This document shows positions 18,646-27,354 of a DNA stretch of 64,000 nucleotides, piece after piece (the first letter of the stretch is position 1; every line of letters starts with the position of its first letter). The stretch spans positions 50,841 to 114,840 of the forward strand of contig CAMCUC010000002.1 of assembly GCA_945878875.1 (NCBI GenBank). Direction: 5' to 3'. Source of the DNA: Rhizobium sp. Q54 (GTDB taxonomy: Bacteria > Pseudomonadota > Alphaproteobacteria > Rhizobiales > Beijerinckiaceae). A program made the position numbers and the translations under genes. Under the pieces are notes generated by a model. The model made no database searches. It was not told where the DNA came from and worked only from the letters and a program-made list of their open reading frames with translations.

Positions 18646-20157
18646 ATGTCGTCTGACGCCTATCCCAAACCCGTTCCGCACCTGATTCCCAATACCTATG
18701 CCTATGAAGCCGGACCGATGGTCAAGGCGACGGGTTTTCGCGAATATGACGCTCGCTGGCTGTTTGAAAAAGAAATCAATCTGATGGGCGTGCAGGCTCT
18801 GGGCCTTGGCCTTGGTACGTTGCTGCATGAAATGGGCGTGAAGCCGGAGCTGGCGACGGGTCACGATTACCGCTCCTATTCTGCCTCGATAAAATATGCG
18901 CTCGTCACCGGCCTTATGGCGGCTGGCGTCAAGGTGCATGACATTGGCCTTGCGATGTCGCCGATGGCCTATTTCGCGCAATTTGATCTCGACGTACCGG
19001 CCGTCGCCATGGTGACAGCGTCGCACAACGACAACGGCTGGACCGGCGTGAAAATGGGCGCGCAACGCCCCGTCACCTTTGGCCCCGACGAGATGGGTCG
19101 CCTGCGCGATATCGTACTTGAGGGGCGTTTTCGTTACGCAGACGGCGGCGGCTATCGCTTCGTCAACGATTTCCCCAAGCGCTATATCGCCGACCTTACG
19201 AACAGGGCGCAATTCAAGCGCAAGCTGAAAGTCGTGGCGGCCTGCGGCAACGGCACGGCGGGCGCCTTTGCGCCGCAGATTCTTGAAGCGCTGGGCTGCG
19301 AAGTCGTGCCGCTCGACGTTGAGCTGGATTACACATTCCCGCGCTACAACCCCAACCCTGAAGACATGGAAATGCTGCACGCCATCGCCGCCAAAGTGCG
19401 CGAAGTGGGTGCAGACGTTGGACTGGGATTTGACGGCGACGGCGACCGCTGCGGCGTCGTGGACAATAACGGCGACGAAATTTTCGCCGACAAAATTGGC
19501 GTAATGCTGGCGCGCGATCTGTCCAAAATCTATCCCGGTGCCACGTTCGTGGTGGACGTAAAGTCAACCGGCCTGTTCGCCACCGACCCCGTGCTGCGCG
19601 AGCGCGGCGTGAAGGCCGATTACTGGAAGACCGGCCATTCCTACATCAAGCGCCGCGTGACTGATTTGAAAGCGCTGGCGGGCTTTGAGAAGTCCGGCCA
19701 TTTCTTCTTCAACGCACCGGTGGGACGCGGCTATGACGACGGCGTGCTGACCGCCATTCACGTTCTCGACATGCTGGATCGAAACCCCGGCAAGACCATG
19801 GCGAACCTCTATTCAGAGCTGCCCAAGACCTGGGGCTCGCCCACCATGTCACCCCATTGCGCCGACGAAATCAAATACGGAATCGTCGACGAAATTACGC
19901 AGGTCGTGAAAGACATGCACGCGCGCGGCGACAAACTGATCGGCCAGAAGATCGTTGATGTGGTGACGGTGAACGGCGTGCGCGTGATGGTGGAAGATGG
20001 CACCTGGGGCCTTGTGCGCGCATCCTCCAACAAGCCGGAACTGGTGGTTGTGGTGGAAAGCCCTGCGGCAGAGACCTGCATGCGCGATATGTTCAAGGCC
20101 ATCGACGGCCTGATCCGCGTGCATAAGGAAGTCGGCGATTATAACCAGACGATCTGA
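18646..20157 (+). CDS. Phosphomannomutase/phosphoglucomutase
   Basis: A 503-residue alpha-D-phosphohexomutase that interconverts mannose-6-P/mannose-1-P or glucose-6-P/glucose-1-P for cell-envelope sugar synthesis. The phosphoserine loop TASHNDNGWTG has the active Ser126. The metal loop FDGDGDRCG lies near residue 262 and the sugar-binding loop GFEKSGHFF near residue 345. The C-terminal phosphate-binding loop is RASSNKPEL. The start MSSDAYPKP is preferred to the upstream in-frame start at 18580. A terminator follows at 20183. Confidence 0.9.
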   Translation: MSSDAYPKPVPHLIPNTYAYEAGPMVKATGFREYDARWLFEKEINLMGVQALGLGLGTLLHEMGVKPELATGHDYRSYSASIKYALVTGLMAAGVKVHDIGLAMSPMAYFAQFDLDVPAVAMVTASHNDNGWTGVKMGAQRPVTFGPDEMGRLRDIVLEGRFRYADGGGYRFVNDFPKRYIADLTNRAQFKRKLKVVAACGNGTAGAFAPQILEALGCEVVPLDVELDYTFPRYNPNPEDMEMLHAIAAKVREVGADVGLGFDGDGDRCGVVDNNGDEIFADKIGVMLARDLSKIYPGATFVVDVKSTGLFATDPVLRERGVKADYWKTGHSYIKRRVTDLKALAGFEKSGHFFFNAPVGRGYDDGVLTAIHVLDMLDRNPGKTMANLYSELPKTWGSPTMSPHCADEIKYGIVDEITQVVKDMHARGDKLIGQKIVDVVTVNGVRVMVEDGTWGLVRASSNKPELVVVVESPAAETCMRDMFKAIDGLIRVHKEVGDYNQTI

Positions 20158-20182
20158 AGCGCGTATTCTGCAATAGATCAAA

Positions 20183-20215
20183 CGCTCCGGGCTTGAACCC
20201 GGAGCGTTTTATTTT
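20183..20215 (+). terminator. Rho-independent terminator after the phosphohexomutase gene
   Basis: A 9-bp perfect stem CGCTCCGGG / CCCGGAGCG with a CTTGAA loop (20183-20206) is followed by TTTTATTTT. It overlaps the 3' end of the convergent CpaC-like gene. Confidence 0.88.
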
Positions 20216-20706
20216 GCGACGCCCATGGAGCTGGTGCGGGCCTGCGCCTGCCCGATGGTTTCCGTCATAAAGCGCGGCGCATCGCCAAGACTGACGGTGG
20301 GATTGCAGCGCGGCGAGCAATCCCATGATTCACGCTCCATGCCGCGCTGAACCACAATGTTCGTCTTGTTTTCCACGATCCGGATATTCGATTCGCCAAC
20401 GGATCTTCCCGTGCTGTCGAGCGCAATGAGATTGGTCTGGCCAAAGCCCTTGCCTGTCAGAACCATTTGGTTGCTCTTCTTGATCATGGTGACGTCGGCG
20501 ACAGATGGATTGCCGATGATGATCGTGACCGCGTTCTGCGGCAATTGTAATATGGTCGCCCTGTCCAGCGTCACGAGAATCGTCTCATTCGCCGCCTTCT
20601 GGGCGTTGGCGGCGCCAGCGACGTTGACGAACAGGAGGGTGCCGACGAAACATCTCGATGCCCAAAGCACAGAGGGTCTGGAAAAATGACGCATGAAATG
20701 ACGCAT
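20209..20706 (-). CDS. Pilus assembly (CpaC/RcpA N-terminal domain) protein
   Basis: A 165-residue exported protein: a basic start, a hydrophobic signal ending GAANAQ, then a domain with TLDRATILQLPQNAVTIIIG, NPSVADVTMI, GKGFGQTNLIALD and SNIRIVE. That is the N-terminal beta domain of CpaC-type pilus secretins. The secretin barrel itself is absent. It points away from the tad genes that begin 43 nt upstream. ATG at 20706 is chosen over the TTG at 20736. It is either a stand-alone accessory protein or a secretin remnant. Confidence 0.7.
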   Translation of the reverse strand: MRHFMRHFSRPSVLWASRCFVGTLLFVNVAGAANAQKAANETILVTLDRATILQLPQNAVTIIIGNPSVADVTMIKKSNQMVLTGKGFGQTNLIALDSTGRSVGESNIRIVENKTNIVVQRGMERESWDCSPRCNPTVSLGDAPRFMTETIGQAQARTSSMGVAK

Positions 20707-20748
20707 GGGTGAAATCTCAAATCTTGCGAACAACAATAAGCATGCAGA

Positions 20749-21102
20749 TTGATCGATAATAGTGAAGAAACGCTGAACCAGTCTCTCCCTGGCGTAGAGT
20801 CAATCCGCACCATTCGAGAAATGGTGACGTCCTCAGTCGATATTATCATTCAGGCTGTCCGCATGCGCGACGGCTCGCGACGCATCACCCATGTGACAGA
20901 AGTGATGGGCATGGAAGGCGACGTCATCGTGACACAAGACCTCATGGTTTACGATGTCGTAGGCGAGGATGAAAACGGCAAGATCATCGGCCGTCACAAG
21001 GCGACTGGAATAGGACGCCCGCGCATGTGGGATCGCGCCCGTTATTACGGCGAAGACAAGCGACTGGCGCGGGCTCTCGACGAGAACTCCCAGATTAATT
21101 GA
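20749..21102 (+). pseudogene. C-terminal fragment of the Tad pilus ATPase CpaF/TadA
   Basis: The 117-codon frame matches only the last quarter of CpaF: SIRTIREMVTSSVDIIIQ, RMRDGSRRITHVTEVMGMEG, VTQDLMVYDVVGED and GIGRPRMWDRARYYGED. The family protein has roughly 450-500 residues with Walker A and B motifs upstream, and none of that is present. An in-frame TAA lies at 20737-20739, so the reading frame opens only just before the fragment. The possible starts are TTG 20749 or ATG 20821. It cannot be a working secretion ATPase. tadB follows after 30 nt. Confidence 0.8.
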
Positions 21103-21132
21103 TATGATGCTGGCGTGGGCCAGGGAGTTCAC

Positions 21133-22092
21133 ATGACGCTTTTCGCCATATTGCTTGGAATGGTGTCCCTTGGCGGCATCGGCTATGCATTCATCGCGCC
21201 CCTGATGACCGGCGAAGCGAAGTCGGAATCACGTCTGAAATCCGTCGCGCAGGGCCAAACTGCCGCTGCCATCAAACAGGAGAAAGACGCCGCCCGGCGC
21301 AAGCAAATCAGCACGGCGCTTAATCCCACAGGCAACAATGACAAAGCCAAGGAAACGCTGGAGACCCGCATCGGACAAGCCGGCATCATCATGTCGCGTT
21401 CGCAATACTACCTCTTCTGCGCGCTTGCCGGCCTGGGGACCGGATTCCTCGTGTTGATATCTAGCGGCAATCTGTTCATGGGGCTTTTGGCCGTCCTGAT
21501 CGGCGGCGCGGGCATGCCTCATTGGTATCTGGCATTACGGCGCAAGAAGCGACTGGATAAATTTAGTCTTGATTTTCCGGGCGCTATCGACGTCATCGTG
21601 CGCGGCATCAAAGCCGGCCTGCCGTTAGGCGATTGCATCCGCATCGTTGGCAACGAAGCGCCCGAGCCTTTGGCGGCTGAATTTCGCGGCATGATTGAGG
21701 CGCAGCAAATGGGCATGACGATCGGTGAAGCCGTTGAACGGCTTGCGCAGCGGGTGCCGACGCCGGAGGCCAATTTCTTCGCCATCGTTATCATGATTCA
21801 GCAGAAGACTGGCGGCAATTTGTCGGAGGCGCTTGGCAATTTGTCGCGCGTTCTGCGCGACCGAAAAAAGATGAAACATAAAATCAAGGCCATGGCGTCG
21901 GAGGCGACAGCTTCGGCTGGCATCATCGCTGCGCTCCCCTTTATCGTTAGCATACTCGTCTATCTGACGAGCCCGGCCTACATTATGCTCCTCTTCACCA
22001 CATCGACTGGAAACGTGACTTTGCTGGTCGCCGGCTTCTGGATGGCCTGCGGCGTTTTTGTGATACGCAAGATGATAAATTTTGATTTCTGA
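21133..22092 (+). CDS. tadB: Tad pilus inner-membrane platform protein TadB (CpaG)
   Basis: A 319-residue T2SSF-family protein: an N-terminal helix, a pair of helices near residues 95-135, a cytosolic domain with FPGAIDVIVRGIKAGLPLGD and VIMIQQKTGGNLSEALGNLS, and C-terminal membrane helices. It forms the inner-membrane base of Tad pili with TadC. The ATG at 21133 has AGGGAG in front and is preferred to the GTG at 21115. It follows the CpaF fragment and precedes tadC by 9 nt. Confidence 0.88.
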   Translation: MTLFAILLGMVSLGGIGYAFIAPLMTGEAKSESRLKSVAQGQTAAAIKQEKDAARRKQISTALNPTGNNDKAKETLETRIGQAGIIMSRSQYYLFCALAGLGTGFLVLISSGNLFMGLLAVLIGGAGMPHWYLALRRKKRLDKFSLDFPGAIDVIVRGIKAGLPLGDCIRIVGNEAPEPLAAEFRGMIEAQQMGMTIGEAVERLAQRVPTPEANFFAIVIMIQQKTGGNLSEALGNLSRVLRDRKKMKHKIKAMASEATASAGIIAALPFIVSILVYLTSPAYIMLLFTTSTGNVTLLVAGFWMACGVFVIRKMINFDF

Positions 22093-22101
22093 GGCGCGCA
22101 A

Positions 22102-23079
22102 ATGATTGATCAAATTGCTGCTAAGATTTTCGATATGCAATTCTTGCTCGCGCTCTCGGTTGGCATTGGCACGATTGCAACTATTTTGTCGATCGGCATA
22201 CCGTTTCTCGAACGCTCCAATCTCGATGGTCGTATGAAAGCGATCACTGTCGAGCGCGATAAAATTAGAACGAAAGAGCGCGAAAAGCTTTTTAAAGACA
22301 AGCCAAAAGTTCGCCACACGTCGGCGACGGGAAAGCTCAAGGATATCGTCGATCAGCTGAATCTCTCCAAGCATTTGCACGATGACCGCGCAAAGACCCT
22401 TCTGAATCAGGCGGGACTTCGCTCCCAACAAGCCGAATATGGATTTCTGTTCGCCCGCATGGCGCTGCCAATTGGTCTCTTCATTTTGGCCAGCGGCTAC
22501 GCGCTCGCGATCATGGAAGGCGACATGTCGATCATGATGCGCCTCGGCATCGGCTTGTTTGCGGGTTACATTGGCCTCCAGCTCCCGATGATGTACCTCA
22601 ACAACATCGTCCAGAAGCGACAGTCTTCGATGCGCCGCGCTTTTCCAGACGCGCTTGACCTGCTGCTGATCTGCGTTGAAACGGGCATGTCGCTTGAGCC
22701 CTCGTTCAACAAGGTGGCGGCGGAAATCGGCGTGCAATCAGTCGAACTGGCGGAGGAACTCTCCATCGTGACTGCCGAATTATCTTATCTGCCGCAGCGC
22801 AGAACTGCGCTGGAGAACTTCGCGACGCGCACCGGCCTTGACGATGTAAAGCAGCTCACCACTGTGCTCATTCAGTCAGAGCGCTATGGCACGCCTTTGG
22901 GATCAGCCTTGCGCGTGATCTCACAGGAGAGCCGCGACATGCGCATGTTAGAGGCTGAAAAGAAAGCCGCCTCGCTGCCGCCGAAGCTGACTGTGCCGAT
23001 GATTTTGTTCTTCCTGCCTGTGCTATTTGCGGTCATCATTACGCCAGCCGTCATTCAGATACAGGGCGTGCAGCAATAA
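22102..23079 (+). CDS. tadC: Tad pilus inner-membrane platform protein TadC (CpaH)
   Basis: A 325-residue T2SSF-family protein with the same plan as TadB: an N-terminal helix (about residues 13-35), two central helices (about 115-180), a cytosolic domain with FPDALDLLLICVETGMSLEP and TRTGLDDVKQLTTVLIQSERYG, and a C-terminal helix (MILFFLPVLFAVIITPAVI). Partner of TadB. Codons and context look intact, although the ATPase upstream is truncated. Confidence 0.88.
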   Translation: MIDQIAAKIFDMQFLLALSVGIGTIATILSIGIPFLERSNLDGRMKAITVERDKIRTKEREKLFKDKPKVRHTSATGKLKDIVDQLNLSKHLHDDRAKTLLNQAGLRSQQAEYGFLFARMALPIGLFILASGYALAIMEGDMSIMMRLGIGLFAGYIGLQLPMMYLNNIVQKRQSSMRRAFPDALDLLLICVETGMSLEPSFNKVAAEIGVQSVELAEELSIVTAELSYLPQRRTALENFATRTGLDDVKQLTTVLIQSERYGTPLGSALRVISQESRDMRMLEAEKKAASLPPKLTVPMILFFLPVLFAVIITPAVIQIQGVQQ

Positions 23080-23122
23080 CCTGAAACGCAGCGGATGCAG
23101 TTTTTGCAGCAGCAAAAGACGC

Positions 23123-23959
23123 CTACCGCGCCTTTTGCTGATCCTGGGTGGCAGCGCCCGGCGCCTGAATTTGGCGCCACGCATCAGACTGAGCGATCAT
23201 CTGCCGGATCGACGCGACGTTAGCTGCTGCCTGCTCGGGCGGCATGTCTGCGCGCTGCGCGGCTTCAGCTTCCTGAAACTTGCCTTGCAACGCCAGCACC
23301 AACGCCAGATTCTGGCGCACCCGGTAATCGGCGCGCGGATGGCTGACCGCCTGCCGCAAGGTCTTCTCGGCCAGCGGCAGCTTCTTGGTCAACGCATAGG
23401 ACAAGCCCAGATTGGACAGGAGCGAGGGCTCGCCCGGCGCGATCCATAATGCGGCGCTGTAATAATTCTGCGCGTTTTCATGATCGCCCATCTGGTCGGC
23501 GATGGAGCCTTGCGCAGACAGGATCGACCAGTCGGGACGCTCCGCCGTATGCGCGCCCTGAAGAACGGTGGCTGCTTCCTGCAGGCGCCCCGAATCGGCG
23601 AGCGCCTTGCCGAAGGCGCCGAGCACTTCCATGTCTTGCGAATTCGTCGCCGCCAATTTTTGCAGCACTGCGGTGGCTTCCGGGTGGCGCTGGCTGGCGC
23701 GCAGGGCGCGCGCATAGGTCAGCGCAACGTTCTTGTCATGGGGAGCAGCATCGTACCTGCGGCCCCATTCCTCGGCCATGCCACGTGCATTGGTTGAATT
23801 TATCAGAGCGCCCGCCTGCAAAGGCGCGCCGGCGCCGCCGGTCGATTTGCAGCCTGAAAGCGCAAGCCCCGCAGCCAGAACAGCAATGGCGAGGGCAGAT
23901 TTTGAACGCCGCCTGCGGGAAGAAATAGCAAATTGGGCGCTGAAATGGCTCTTCGTCAT
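23123..23959 (-). CDS. TadD-like tetratricopeptide lipoprotein
   Basis: A 278-residue protein with a lipoprotein signal (hydrophobic stretch ending in the lipobox LALSGC) and at least four TPR-like helical repeats, for example PDWSILSAQGSIADQMGD, ENAQNYYSAALWIAPGEPS and LGLSYALTKKLPLAEKTLRQA. TadD lipoproteins help pilus assembly in Tad systems. It converges on tadC with only 43 nt between. ATG 23959 is preferred to TTG 23980 because AGGCGG lies before it. Confidence 0.8.
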   Translation of the reverse strand: MTKSHFSAQFAISSRRRRSKSALAIAVLAAGLALSGCKSTGGAGAPLQAGALINSTNARGMAEEWGRRYDAAPHDKNVALTYARALRASQRHPEATAVLQKLAATNSQDMEVLGAFGKALADSGRLQEAATVLQGAHTAERPDWSILSAQGSIADQMGDHENAQNYYSAALWIAPGEPSLLSNLGLSYALTKKLPLAEKTLRQAVSHPRADYRVRQNLALVLALQGKFQEAEAAQRADMPPEQAAANVASIRQMIAQSDAWRQIQAPGAATQDQQKAR

Positions 23960-24071
23960 GAAATCGCCGCCTGAAATCAATTTTCGTAATCATTGTCGAA
24001 ATGCCTCTCAATCAATAAAGCGTTAAGGCTAACGAGGCGTTAACTCCAAAATCAGGCAGGAGCGAAGACCA

Positions 24072-25511
24072 ATGGCGAAGGGCTCGATGACGATCAGCCA
24101 GACAGGCAAAGGCAATAAGGCTGCGCGCGGCGCCCTCCCGATCTGGTTCGCCAGCATCGCCGATTGGGACAGCGTGCGCGCAGACCTGCCTCCGGAGGCC
24201 GCAGCCTTCGCAAAAGCCAGCGGCTATGCGCCCAAACCCGGCGCCTTGCTCATCTGCCCCGATTCCAGCGGCGAGATCGCCTGCGCCCTGTTTGGGCTTG
24301 AGGCGGAGGGCGCCCGCAAGCCGCATGATCCCTTCCTGCCCGGCAAGCTCGCCGCCGGCCTGCCAACGGGCCTGTGGCGCTTCGCCAACGCGCCCGGCGA
24401 GCGACCACACGCATCAATGCTGGCGGCGCTGGCGTTTGAGCTGGCGGGCTATTCCTTCGCTCGCTATCGCAAGCCGCTTCAAGAGCGCGCAACGCTTCTG
24501 ACCCCCGACGGCGTGGATGCAGCGCGGATCGCGCGCATCGCAAACGCCATGACCATGGCGCGAGACCTCATCAACACCCCCGCCAACGACATGGGGCCGG
24601 ACGCGCTGGAGGCGGCGGCGCTGGACTTGGCCAAGCGCTATGGCGCCAAGCCGCGCACCATCAAAGGCGCTGCCTTGTTGAAGGGCGGCTTCCCGCTCAT
24701 TCATGCAGTTGGACGGGCGGCGGCGCAGGAGCCGCGCCTTGTGGACTTCAGCTGGGGCTCCCCCAAGGCGCCCAAGATCACGCTGGTGGGCAAGGGCGTC
24801 TGCTTTGACACCGGCGGGCTCGACATCAAGCCCTCTTCCGCCATGCTGCTGATGAAGAAAGACATGGCGGGCGCGGCTACCGCGCTGGCGCTCGCGCAAA
24901 TGATTATGGACGCCAAGCTCAACGTGCGCCTGCGCGTGCTCGTCCCCATCGTCGAAAACGCGGTTTCAGCGGATTCATTCCGCCCCGGCGACGTCTATCC
25001 AAGCCGCAAGGGGATCAGCGTCGAGATCGGCAACACCGACGCCGAGGGCCGCCTGATTCTGGCTGACGCTCTGGCGCTGGCCGATGACGAGGCGCCCGAG
25101 CTTTTGTTCGACTTCGCCACGTTGACCGGCGCCGCCCGCGTGGCTTTGGGGCCGGACCTGCCGCCGTTCTATTGCACCAGCGACGAGCTGGCGCACGAGA
25201 TCGCCGAACACGGCGCGCAAGCGCATGATCCGGTCTGGCGGATGCCGTTGTGGGACGCTTACGATTCCATGCTTTCGAGCAAGATCGCCGACGTCAACAA
25301 CGTCAGTCCCGGCGGCTTTGCAGGCTCGATCACGGCGGCTTTGTTCCTGCGCCGGTTTGTGGAAAAGACCGGCGCCTGGACCCATTTCGATATCTACGGC
25401 TGGACGCCTTCGGCAAAGCCAGGCCGGCCCGAGGGCGGGGAGGCCCAAACCGCGCGCCTGCTTTATGATTTGCTGGAGCGCCGCTATGGCGACAAGAAGC
25501 GCAAGCAATGA
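24072..25511 (+). CDS. Leucyl aminopeptidase family protein (M17)
   Basis: A 479-residue M17 metallo-aminopeptidase that removes N-terminal residues from peptides in the cytosol. The signature NTDAEGRLILADAL lies near residues 323-336. Metal ligands are in GKGVCFDTGGLDIKP and KKDMAGA. An AGGAGCG site precedes the ATG. Its stop overlaps the NlpC/P60 start by 4 nt (ATGA), so the two genes are coupled; together they could recycle peptides from the cell wall. Confidence 0.92.
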   Translation: MAKGSMTISQTGKGNKAARGALPIWFASIADWDSVRADLPPEAAAFAKASGYAPKPGALLICPDSSGEIACALFGLEAEGARKPHDPFLPGKLAAGLPTGLWRFANAPGERPHASMLAALAFELAGYSFARYRKPLQERATLLTPDGVDAARIARIANAMTMARDLINTPANDMGPDALEAAALDLAKRYGAKPRTIKGAALLKGGFPLIHAVGRAAAQEPRLVDFSWGSPKAPKITLVGKGVCFDTGGLDIKPSSAMLLMKKDMAGAATALALAQMIMDAKLNVRLRVLVPIVENAVSADSFRPGDVYPSRKGISVEIGNTDAEGRLILADALALADDEAPELLFDFATLTGAARVALGPDLPPFYCTSDELAHEIAEHGAQAHDPVWRMPLWDAYDSMLSSKIADVNNVSPGGFAGSITAALFLRRFVEKTGAWTHFDIYGWTPSAKPGRPEGGEAQTARLLYDLLERRYGDKKRKQ

Positions 25512-26365
25512 ACGAGAGCAAGAACTTCGACCGGCGCCTGACGCCTGCGCGGCCAGACCTCGCCGCTATCAGCCTGCAAGGCATTGTGGCGGCGCCGCGC
25601 TATGTCGCGCCAAGGCGGATGCGCGTACGCGCCGAAGTCGTGGCGTTACGGGCGGAGCCGCACCCTGAAGCGGGCATGGATACGCAGGCGCTGTTTGGCG
25701 AACGCATCGACGTCTACGAGATCGACATGGAGGGCTGGGCGTGGGGCCAATTGGCGCGCGACGGCTATGTGGGATATTTGGCCGCCGACGATCTTGCCGA
25801 CGACAGCGCGGAAGCCGCAGCCACCCATCGCGTGCTGGCGCCGCGCACCTTCGTCTATCCCGCGCGCAATATGAAAACCCCGCCCCTCAGTGCGCTGCCG
25901 ATGAACGCGCTTGTGCATGCGATGGACAGCGACGGCACCTTTGCGCGTCTGCGCGAGGGCTATGTCTGGGCGCCCCACCTCGCCCCGCTTGATTTTGCGG
26001 AAAACGACTTTGTCGCTGTGGCGGAGCATTTTTTGCACGCGCCCTATTTATGGGGCGGCAAAACGTGGCAGGGGCTCGATTGCTCCGGCATGATCCAGAT
26101 CGCGCTTCAGGCTGGGGGAATTGAGGCGCCGCGCGACACCGACATGCAAGCTGCGCACCTGGGCACGCCGCTGCCGCTGGACGCGAATTTGATGCGCGGC
26201 GATCTCATGTTCTGGAAGGGCCATGTCGGCGTCATGCGCGACGCAGATATTCTGCTGCATGCCAACGGCCATTTCATGCAAGTAACGGCTGAGCCCCTGA
26301 TCGAGGCCCGCGCGCGGATCGCCGCAAACTCGTTTGGCGAGATTACGACGATCCGCAGATTGTAA
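25508..26365 (+). CDS. NlpC/P60 family peptidase with SH3-like domains
   Basis: A 285-residue protein. Two SH3-like segments (about residues 35-85 and 95-150) precede a C-terminal NlpC/P60 cysteine-peptidase domain with YLWGGKTWQGLDCSG (active Cys192) and KGHVGVM (His239). The family cuts gamma-D-Glu-diaminopimelate links in peptidoglycan peptides. No signal peptide is visible, which suits intracellular peptide recycling. Overlaps the M17 peptidase gene by 4 nt. Confidence 0.88.
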   Translation: MNESKNFDRRLTPARPDLAAISLQGIVAAPRYVAPRRMRVRAEVVALRAEPHPEAGMDTQALFGERIDVYEIDMEGWAWGQLARDGYVGYLAADDLADDSAEAAATHRVLAPRTFVYPARNMKTPPLSALPMNALVHAMDSDGTFARLREGYVWAPHLAPLDFAENDFVAVAEHFLHAPYLWGGKTWQGLDCSGMIQIALQAGGIEAPRDTDMQAAHLGTPLPLDANLMRGDLMFWKGHVGVMRDADILLHANGHFMQVTAEPLIEARARIAANSFGEITTIRRL

Positions 26366-26379
26366 GTAATCGCTGGCGC

Positions 26380-27249
26380 TCAGGCGATGCTTACGTTCAT
26401 GTCGCCGATCTTCTCGATCCATGCGTGCATCACGTCGCCGGACTTCACTTCGCCCACGCCGTCGGGCGTGCCGGTCATGATGACGTCGCCGGGATGCAGC
26501 GCATAGACGCGCGAGGCGCGCACGATCAAATCGCGGCAATCGCAGATCAGCGATGCGGTGTTCGAGCGCTGGCGCACCTCGCCATTGACCTCCATGCCGA
26601 AGTCCAGCGCGTCCGGGTCGGGAATTTCATCGGCCGTCACAAGCCACGGCCCTAGCACCGAATAGGTGTCGGCGGCCTTGCGGAAGCTGCGGTCCTCGGT
26701 GCCGCGCACGGTCATGTCAAGGCCGATGCAATAGCCCGCAACATGGTTCAGCGCGTCCTCGCGCGAAATATTCTTGCCGCCGCGCCCGATCACCATCGTC
26801 AGCTCAACCTCGTGATCGTTGCGCCGCCCGTCCCAGTGCAGAACCACTTTCTGGCCAGCGCCGATCACGCCGGTCTGCGACTTCAAAAACAATCCGTATT
26901 TGTCGATGGGGGTTTTGAATCCGTCATGGGCGGGCATATGCACGCCATGATTGATGGCGGGGTTTGCGGCCTCCTGCACATGCAGCGGATAATTCAGTGG
27001 AGCGGCGATCACGCGGGCGGGATTGGCGACCGGGGTATCAAGGCTCACCTGCGACAAAGGCAATGCGGGCGCGGTCTTTGCGGCCTCGCGCAGTTTGGGG
27101 ATCATCATGTCGAGATGGGCGATGAAATGGTCGCCAAACGGCGCGGGCCAGCGCAGCGGCGGCAAAGCCTCGAGCGCAGACGTGACGTCCTTCACCTGAT
27201 CGCCCTCGACGATCCCGACGCGACCCTTATCAAAGCGGCAAATTTTCAT
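26380..27249 (-). CDS. Fumarylacetoacetate hydrolase family protein
   Basis: A 289-residue FAH-superfamily enzyme. The metal and catalytic segments read DHEVELTMVIGRGG, GYCIGLDMTVRG, RSFRKAADTYSVLGPW and HPGDVIMTGTPDGVG. Family members cleave C-C bonds or decarboxylate diketo acids in aromatic degradation. The start gives MKICRFDKGRVGIVEGD, which is typical. It stands alone and converges on the peptidase pair. Substrate unknown. Confidence 0.88.
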   Translation of the reverse strand: MKICRFDKGRVGIVEGDQVKDVTSALEALPPLRWPAPFGDHFIAHLDMMIPKLREAAKTAPALPLSQVSLDTPVANPARVIAAPLNYPLHVQEAANPAINHGVHMPAHDGFKTPIDKYGLFLKSQTGVIGAGQKVVLHWDGRRNDHEVELTMVIGRGGKNISREDALNHVAGYCIGLDMTVRGTEDRSFRKAADTYSVLGPWLVTADEIPDPDALDFGMEVNGEVRQRSNTASLICDCRDLIVRASRVYALHPGDVIMTGTPDGVGEVKSGDVMHAWIEKIGDMNVSIA

Positions 27250-27297
27250 GGCGTTCCCTGCGACATTCCCTTCGGCGCATCTACATTTGTACGCCTA

Positions 27298-27329
27298 GCA
27301 TGTGCGCCTAAACGATGCGGCGCACATGC
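27298..27329. repeat. 11-bp perfect inverted repeat
   Basis: GCATGTGCGCC at 27298-27308 and GGCGCACATGC at 27319-27329 are separated by 10 nt. It lies in the 105-nt gap between the universal stress gene and the FAH gene. It could be a hairpin terminator without a U-run or an operator in front of the FAH gene. Confidence 0.6.
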
Positions 27330-27354
27330 GCAAGTAGCCGCTTTTGCAAGGGTC

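Noticed and set aside
21625..22737. 370-codon minus-strand frame
   Set aside because: Antisense to tadB and tadC; His/Arg-rich shadow.
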